A DNA stretch of 19,018 nucleotides from DATJZH01 sp035499215 (GTDB lineage: Bacteria > Actinomycetota > Actinomycetes > Streptosporangiales > Streptosporangiaceae), in assembly GCA_035499215.1 (NCBI GenBank), contig DATJZH010000219.1, positions 1-19,018 on the forward strand, written 5' to 3'. Numbering within the stretch: the first letter of the stretch is position 1; each line of letters starts with the position of its first letter. A program made the translations under genes and the position numbers. The notes beneath the pieces are model-generated. The model worked only from the letters and a program-made list of their open reading frames with translations. It was not told where the DNA came from and did not search any database. Shown one piece after another: positions 14,719 through 19,018 of the stretch.

Positions 14719-15000
14719 TCGCGCGACTGGGTCAGGGCCGAAGGTCCTTGGGTGCGGGGACCTGGGTCGTCGGTGTCGGCGTTCGAGCCTGCCTGTTGTT
14801 TCAGAGCGGGTTCCCAGCGTCGTAGACTCAGCGCGACCAGCCCGGGCATGTCCCGCGACCGGACCGCCGGGCGGCATCGAGCACCAGACCGGCTGCTCCG
14901 GTGCAGCCTGGCTGTGGTAAGCCCAGGATACCTCCCGGTCAGCGGTGTCGACGTGTGGCGTTCCTCACTGCCGGCCGCGCCGACGAGGTGCACCCCGCAG

Positions 15001-15107
15001 GCTCGCGGGCAGGCCGACGGCTCTGAGGTCGTCGGATCAGGCCGGCGGGTCAGGCCGGCGGCTCTCAGGCTCGCGGGTCAGGCCGGCGGCTCTCAGGTCG
15101 GCGAGCC
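15001..15107. repeat. Degenerate tandem repeat, about 28-base unit
   Basis: The unit GCTCGCGGGTCAGGCCGGCG plus GCTCTCAG occurs whole at 15069-15096, nearly whole at 15001-15027, and as shortened copies at 15028-15048 and 15049-15068; a final partial copy runs to 15107. The core TCAGGCCGGCGG appears three times. Noncoding on both strands as far as can be seen. Confidence 0.6.
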
Positions 15108-15316
15108 GGGAGTGTCGCGGGTGCGACGCCCGGTCCCGCGTGCGGGAGGCTGATCAGCCGTGCGGTGGCCTGGCCGTTTACCGGCACATTCTGGAAAGCA
15201 TGCTGCCTGGTGCTGGCGTGAATGCCGCACGGCAAGCCCGAATGCGGATAGGGCAGAGCCGCGGCGTGTTTATCAATCGCGAAGTCTGCAGAGGCCGGGA
15301 AGCTGACGCAAACTGA

Positions 15317-15344
15317 GCACGGCCCGAAGTGGTTCGCGCCGTGC
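15317..15344 (-). terminator. Terminator hairpin of the gabD1-like gene
   Basis: GCACGGC (15317-15323) and GCCGTGC (15338-15344) pair; inside them CGAA and TTCG add four more pairs past one C/C mismatch, closing a GTGG tetraloop. It starts 1 base after the stop codon of the aldehyde dehydrogenase gene. Confidence 0.65.
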
Positions 15345-15345
15345 G

Positions 15346-16740
15346 CTAACAGCCGCTCGGGTGGCTGGCGGCGACCCACACCGATTTGATGTTGCAGAAC
15401 TCGCGGATGCCCTGGACCGCAAGCTCCCGGCCGTGGCCAGAGGTCTTGACGCCGCCGAAGGGCAGCTGGGGGTAGGAGGTGACGTTGCCGTTGATGAAGA
15501 CCATTCCGGCCGCGAGATCCCGGACGAACCGCGCCCGCTCGTCCTCGCTGTCGGTCCAGGCGTTGGCGCCGAGGCCGAATTCGGTGCTGTTGGCCAGTTC
15601 CACCGCCTCGTCGATATCCGCTACCCGGTAGAGGGTCGCCACTGGCCCGAATACCTCCTCAGAGTGCACGCGCATGTCGGGGGTGATGCCGGTCAGCACG
15701 GTGGGCGGGTAGTACCAGCCTGGGCCGGCCGGAGGCGTGCCGCCGCACAGCACCCGCGCGCCCTTGGCCACCGCGTCGGCCACGAGTTCCTCGACATCCT
15801 GGCGCTGCTGCTGCGAGGCAAGCGGGCCCACGTCGGTCCCTTCGAGCATGGGATCGCCGACGGTCATGCCGGACATCTGGGCGACGAACAGGCGCTCGAA
15901 GTCGGCGGCGACCGAGGCGTGGGTGATGAAGCGCTTCGCCGCAATGCACGACTGGCCGTTGTTGAGACAGCGCGCGACGGCCCCCACTCTCGCCGCTTCC
16001 TGCAGGTCGGCCGAGGGCATCACCACGAATGGGTCACTGCCGCCGAGCTCGAGAACGACCTTCTTGATCTCGCTGCCCGCGATGGCTGCCACGGACTGCC
16101 CGGCAGGCCCTGACCCGGTGAGCGTGGCCGCCGCCACCCGGGGGTCACGCAGGACCGCCTCGATCCGCGCAGAACCGAGCAGCAGAGTCTGGAAGGTCCC
16201 GTCGGGAAAGCCCGCCCGGCAGAACAGGTCCTGCAGGAACATGGCTGTCTGCGGCACGTTCGAGGCATGCTTGAGCAGTCCCACGTTGCCGGCCATCAGG
16301 GCCGGAATGGCGAAGCGCATGGCCTGCCAGAGCGGGAAATTCCATGGCATGATCGCCAGCACCGGGCCGATCGGCTGGTAGGTGACGTAGGCCCGTCCGG
16401 CTCCGACCGCCGCCGCGTCGGCGGCCTCGTCGGCGAGGAATGCCGCAGCGCGGTCGGCGTAGAAACGGCACGCCGCAGCGCATTTTGCCACTTCCTGCCG
16501 CGCCGCGGCCAGTGTCTTCCCCATCTCGGTCGTCATCGTCGCGGCGATCTGGTCACGCTCATCGTCGAGGATGTCGGCGGCGCGGAGCATCCAGCCAGCG
16601 CGCGATCCGAAGCCGGTAAGCCGGTAGCTGGCGTGCGCCCCCGCGGCGGCCGCCAGGCAGCGCTCGACTTCCTCATCGCTGATCTCGTCGTAGGTCTTCA
16701 GCGTCTCGCCGGTTGCGGGGTTAACGGTCGCGATTGCCAC
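15346..16740 (-). CDS. gabD1: GabD1-type succinate-semialdehyde dehydrogenase (NADP)
   Basis: A 464-residue aldehyde dehydrogenase close to the short GabD1 enzymes of mycobacteria, which oxidise succinic semialdehyde to succinate with NADP. Motifs: ATVNPATGETLKTYD at the start, MPWNFPLWQAMRF (131-143, Asn 134), LLKHASNVPQ (155-164, Lys 157), catalytic Glu 231 in VLELGGSDPFV, and nucleophile Cys 265 in NNGQSCIAAKRF. The C-terminal oligomerisation strand includes LPFGGVKTSGHGREL. GTG at 16738-16740 is taken as start: GAGGAA lies just upstream and the family sequence begins there, although the frame is open to 16863. No BoxD is found near the box operon, and this is the only aldehyde dehydrogenase in the window. 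Acting on 3,4-dehydroadipyl-CoA semialdehyde is possible but unproven; the sequence itself points to succinic semialdehyde. Confidence 0.88.
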   Translation of the reverse strand: MAIATVNPATGETLKTYDEISDEEVERCLAAAAGAHASYRLTGFGSRAGWMLRAADILDDERDQIAATMTTEMGKTLAAARQEVAKCAAACRFYADRAAAFLADEAADAAAVGAGRAYVTYQPIGPVLAIMPWNFPLWQAMRFAIPALMAGNVGLLKHASNVPQTAMFLQDLFCRAGFPDGTFQTLLLGSARIEAVLRDPRVAAATLTGSGPAGQSVAAIAGSEIKKVVLELGGSDPFVVMPSADLQEAARVGAVARCLNNGQSCIAAKRFITHASVAADFERLFVAQMSGMTVGDPMLEGTDVGPLASQQQRQDVEELVADAVAKGARVLCGGTPPAGPGWYYPPTVLTGITPDMRVHSEEVFGPVATLYRVADIDEAVELANSTEFGLGANAWTDSEDERARFVRDLAAGMVFINGNVTSYPQLPFGGVKTSGHGRELAVQGIREFCNIKSVWVAASHPSGC

Positions 16741-16855
16741 GTTTCCTCTTTTCGCTGCCCGCGGATCCATCGCCGGATTTCCGCTCAGACTGCTCCTGCC
16801 CGGACGATGCCCGGCCACACGTCCGGCCAGCACCGAGGTCGCCGTGTCGCTGCCG

Positions 16856-16877
16856 CCGGCCACGGTGACGTGGCCGG
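16856..16877 (-). terminator. Hairpin downstream of serA
   Basis: CCGGCCAC (16856-16863) and GTGGCCGG (16870-16877) form a perfect 8-bp stem with a 6-base loop, about 115 bases after the serA stop and about 115 bases before the gabD1-like start. The 252-base gap (16741-16992) otherwise shows no gene or clear promoter. Confidence 0.45.
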
Positions 16878-16992
16878 TCTCGCGGATTTCAGCCGGTGCG
16901 CAGTTCAGGCGCGGGGCGGGCGGCGGCCGGCCGCGGGATCGCCGTGCCGCCGGGGGCGCGGCCGAAGCGCTCTGGCTCCCGGCTGCGCCAGC

Positions 16993-18216
16993 TCAGCCCG
17001 GCCGGATGGTCCGCAGCCGGATGGTGACGGCGAGTTCGCGGAGGCTGGCGAGCATGTCGTCCGGATACTCGGTACCGATGTCGGTGAGGACGTAACCGAG
17101 GTCGTCGCGCGTGCCGAGCAGCTGGCCTTCGATGTTGGCGCTGTGCTGAGCGAGCAGCTGGTTGATGGTCGCGAGCACGCCGGGAACGTTGCGGTGCAGG
17201 TGGACCAGGCGATGCGTGCCCGGCGAACGTGGCAGCGCGACCCCTGGCAGGTTGACGCTCAGTGAGCTCGCGCCGGACATGATGTAGTCGTGCAGCTTTC
17301 CGGCGACGAACTCGCCGATGTCCTGCTGCGCCTCCTCGGTTGAGCCGCCGACGTGCGGTGTGAGGATGACATTCGGCAGGCCCCGCAGCCCGGACGTGAA
17401 CTCCTCACCGCGGCCGCGCGGTTCCTCCTGGAACACATCCACGGCCGCCCCGGCAAGGTGCCCGGACTCGATGTTCCGCCGCAGCGCGACGTGATCGACA
17501 ACGAAACCGCGGGACAGGTTGAGGAACAGGCTCCCCGGCCGCATGGCCGCGAACTCCGCCGCGCCGAACAGGCCGCTGTTGCCCGGCCGGCCATCCACGT
17601 GCAGGGTGACCACGTCGGATATCTCCAGCAGTTCCGCCAGCGAGCCGCAGCGCCGGGCGTTCCCCAGCGTCAGCTTGTCGGCAGTGTCGTAGAAGTACAC
17701 AGCCATGCCGAGGCTCTCCGCCAGGACCGACAGCTGGCCGCCGATGTTGCCGTAGCCGACGATCCCCAGCCGCCGGCCGCGCACCTCATGGCTGCCCGCA
17801 GCGGCCTTGTCCCACACGCCGGCGTGCATCTGCGCGTTCCTTGCGGTGAGCTGCCGGGTCAGCGCGATGATCTCGGCCAGGGCCAGTTCGACGACACTGC
17901 GCGTGTTCGAGAACGGGGCGTTGAACACGGCGACGCCCTGCCGGGACGCCGTCGCCAGGTCGATCTGGTTGACGCCGATGCAGAACGCGCCGACGGCGAG
18001 CAGGTCAGGCGCGGCGCTGAAGACGCGTTCCGTGACGTGCGTGCCGGACCTGATCCCGAGCACGTGAATCCCGCCGATCGCGCCGGTCAGCTCGTCCTCG
18101 TCCAGCGCCCGCGCTGCCATCTCGACCTGGTAGCCGTCCTTGACCAGCCGGGCGGCCGCGTCGGGGTGAATGTTCTCCAGCAGCAGGACACGAGGCTGGC
18201 CTCCGGTGCAGTCCAG
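16993..18216 (-). CDS. serA: D-3-phosphoglycerate dehydrogenase, E. coli SerA type, probable CTG start
   Basis: Oxidises 3-phosphoglycerate to 3-phosphohydroxypyruvate with NAD, the first step of serine synthesis. With the CTG start it has 407 residues, against 410 in E. coli SerA. Substrate domain (VLLLENIHPDAAARLVKDGY at 10-29, GIRSGTHVTERV 54-65, FCIGVNQIDLA 79-88), Rossmann domain (GIVGYGNIGGQL 151-162), catalytic Arg 236 (NLSRG), Glu 265 and His 288 (TPHVGGSTEEAQ). A C-terminal ACT domain follows (HRLVHLHRNVPGVLATINQL, from 335), where serine inhibits the E. coli enzyme. The first ATG (18118-18120) would cut off the first conserved strand. Upstream in frame there is no ATG, GTG or TTG before a TGA at 18220-18222, but CTG (18214-18216) has AGGAAGGG 9 bases before it. 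Gene identity is firm; the start is inferred. Confidence 0.92.
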   Translation of the reverse strand: MDCTGGQPRVLLLENIHPDAAARLVKDGYQVEMAARALDEDELTGAIGGIHVLGIRSGTHVTERVFSAAPDLLAVGAFCIGVNQIDLATASRQGVAVFNAPFSNTRSVVELALAEIIALTRQLTARNAQMHAGVWDKAAAGSHEVRGRRLGIVGYGNIGGQLSVLAESLGMAVYFYDTADKLTLGNARRCGSLAELLEISDVVTLHVDGRPGNSGLFGAAEFAAMRPGSLFLNLSRGFVVDHVALRRNIESGHLAGAAVDVFQEEPRGRGEEFTSGLRGLPNVILTPHVGGSTEEAQQDIGEFVAGKLHDYIMSGASSLSVNLPGVALPRSPGTHRLVHLHRNVPGVLATINQLLAQHSANIEGQLLGTRDDLGYVLTDIGTEYPDDMLASLRELAVTIRLRTIRPG

Positions 18217-18229
18217 TGTTCAACACCCT

Positions 18230-18265
18230 TCCTGTCGGTGCCACGGCTCCTGTCGGCACCACGGC
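18230..18265. repeat. 18-bp tandem duplication with hairpin in the serA leader
   Basis: Copies at 18230-18247 and 18248-18265 agree at 16 of 18 positions. The two differences turn GGTGCC (18237-18242) and GGCACC (18255-18260) into a perfect inverted repeat. In the transcript this hairpin sits immediately upstream of the serA ribosome binding site (18226-18233). Confidence 0.6.
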
Positions 18266-18436
18266 GGCCGGTCAGCCGTGCCTGCTTCGTGCCGCGGATT
18301 CGGCGGACTGTCGCCCGGCCCGCGAACCAGGGTAATCGCCGCCGGCCGGGTCCTGCTCCATGAACTCACTGGCCGATGGCGGCGGCACCCGCGATCGGGA
18401 TCCCTCGAGCGGTCGGCGCGCCGGGATGTCCGGGCC

Positions 18437-19018
18437 TCAGGGCGGCAGCTCCAGGAAGTCGCCCATCCGCTCCACGGCGTAGCCGAAAAATGCGTCGGCC
18501 GGATCGGCGCTGCCGACGAACTGACCGAAGAGCTCGAAGCTGATCATGCCAAACAGCTGCGTCCAGGCGATCAGCGCCCTGGCGATCATGGCGGCAGGCA
18601 CGCCGGGTGCGATGACCGCGGCCACCTGCTCGGCCTGCCCGGCCAGCGGCTGCTGCAGCGGCTCGCCCGCCCGCGCGTCGGCCGGCAATCCGGGGTCCCG
18701 AACGGACCAGGCGTCCGCCAGCACGGCTCCGAGGACGGCCGCCACCCGGCTGGCCGGGGCGATGGTCTCGGCAGGTGCCGCGTAGCCCGGAACCGGCGAG
18801 CCGTAGATCAGCGCGTACTCGTGCGGATGAGCCAGCGCCCAGTCGCGCACGGCATGGCAGCAGGCGCGCCAGCGGCCGCGGATGTCGGGGCGCGGGAGCG
18901 CGGCGACCGCGCGCTCGGCGCTTTCCCCGATCGCCCCGTAAGCGTCGATGATCAGCGCGGTCAGCAGATCGTCCCTGCTGGCGAAGTAGCGGTACAGCGC
19001 CGATGAGGCCATGCCGAG
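18437..19018 (-). CDS. TetR-family transcriptional regulator, 5' end outside window
   Basis: The frame is open to the window end (Leu-Gly precede the first visible Met at 19012), so the first half of the DNA-binding domain is missing. What remains starts within the helix-turn-helix: MASSALYRYFASRDDLLTAL is the recognition helix and the tail of a TetR N-domain. The rest is a helical ligand-binding domain of the WHG type (HPHEYALIYGSPVPGYAAP, then WTQLFGMISFELFGQF). Its ligand and targets are unknown. It is upstream of serA on the same strand, with 220 bases between that hold only the serA leader and no convincing gene. Confidence 0.88.
   Translation of the reverse strand, partial: LGMASSALYRYFASRDDLLTALIIDAYGAIGESAERAVAALPRPDIRGRWRACCHAVRDWALAHPHEYALIYGSPVPGYAAPAETIAPASRVAAVLGAVLADAWSVRDPGLPADARAGEPLQQPLAGQAEQVAAVIAPGVPAAMIARALIAWTQLFGMISFELFGQFVGSADPADAFFGYAVERMGDFLELPP

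Larger units (their letters stand above)
14599..15345. other. Long intergenic region upstream of pckG: regulatory palindromes and a GC-rich repeat
   Basis: 747 bases with no protein I can recognise on either strand. From the pckG side it holds a leader of about 75 bases, two overlapping perfect inverted repeats (14675-14718), a DosR/DevR-like sequence (14735-14747), unassigned GC-rich DNA, a degenerate 28-base repeat (15001-15107), about 200 more unassigned bases and the gabD1 terminator hairpin. Short open frames across it have unconvincing composition and no matching ribosome sites. Confidence 0.6.

Noticed and set aside
14775..14790. GTTCGAGCC resembling a tRNA T-loop
   Set aside because: No matching T-stem, anticodon arm or acceptor stem around it.
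14664..14993. 109-residue open frame on - upstream of pckG
   Set aside because: Covers the regulatory palindromes, has no recognisable domain and no good ribosome site.
15361..16113. 250-residue open frame on + across the aldehyde dehydrogenase
   Set aside because: Antisense shadow of a gene with catalytic Cys and Glu in place.
18005..18262. 85-residue frame on - overlapping the serA start
   Set aside because: Out of frame with conserved SerA sequence; Arg/Gly/Pro-rich.
18280..18361. Short frame on - (MEQDPAGGDY...) between the TetR gene and serA
   Set aside because: 29 codons, no ribosome site, no hydrophobic or other recognisable character.

Overview
The DNA is very GC-rich and gene-dense, with GTG/TTG/CTG starts as well as ATG. 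It carries families typical of high-GC Gram-positive bacteria: a mycothiol-dependent maleylpyruvate isomerase-like protein, a mycobacterial-type 7Fe ferredoxin, a GabD1-type succinate-semialdehyde dehydrogenase, GTP-dependent PEP carboxykinase and a PaaX regulator. I read it as an actinomycete chromosome. No phage, IS, CRISPR, tRNA or rRNA signal was seen.

Layout: (1) 1-2152: the 3' part of a cysteine hydrolase (+), then a convergent DinB/maleylpyruvate isomerase-like gene (-) and a PaaX-family regulator (-). (2) 2153-9060: a tight operon on + that diverges from the regulator. It encodes BoxC (benzoyl-CoA-dihydrodiol lyase), BoxB (benzoyl-CoA epoxidase), benzoate-CoA ligase, a thioredoxin-reductase-like ferredoxin-NADP reductase, a 7Fe ferredoxin, and a small protein of unknown function resembling DUF6158. 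(3) 9061-12270: a second + unit with its own promoter region, encoding a feruloyl-CoA-synthase-like acyl-CoA ligase and a divergent thiolase. (4) 12271-12783: a noncoding stretch full of strong hairpins around a possible 34-residue membrane protein. (5) 12784-18216, all -: pckG, a 747-base gap with palindromes and a GC-rich repeat, gabD1-like, serA. (6) The 3' part of a TetR regulator (-), cut by the window end.

The central theme is aerobic benzoate breakdown through CoA thioesters and an epoxide (the Box pathway). The ligase makes benzoyl-CoA, BoxB epoxidises it, and BoxC opens the ring to 3,4-dehydroadipyl-CoA semialdehyde plus formate. The classical reductase BoxA, a fused ferredoxin/plant-type FNR protein, is not here. 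In its place in the operon are a separate 7Fe ferredoxin and a flavoprotein reductase of a different fold family. BoxR and an evident BoxD are also missing: a PaaX-family protein sits at the divergent promoter, and the only aldehyde dehydrogenase is GabD1-like and about 10 kb away. This split and replaced electron chain in an actinobacterial box operon is the most interesting candidate system. The acyl-CoA ligase/thiolase pair may feed or complete aromatic or side-chain oxidation. PEP carboxykinase and SerA would fit growth on C2/C4 products, but that link is inference from position only.
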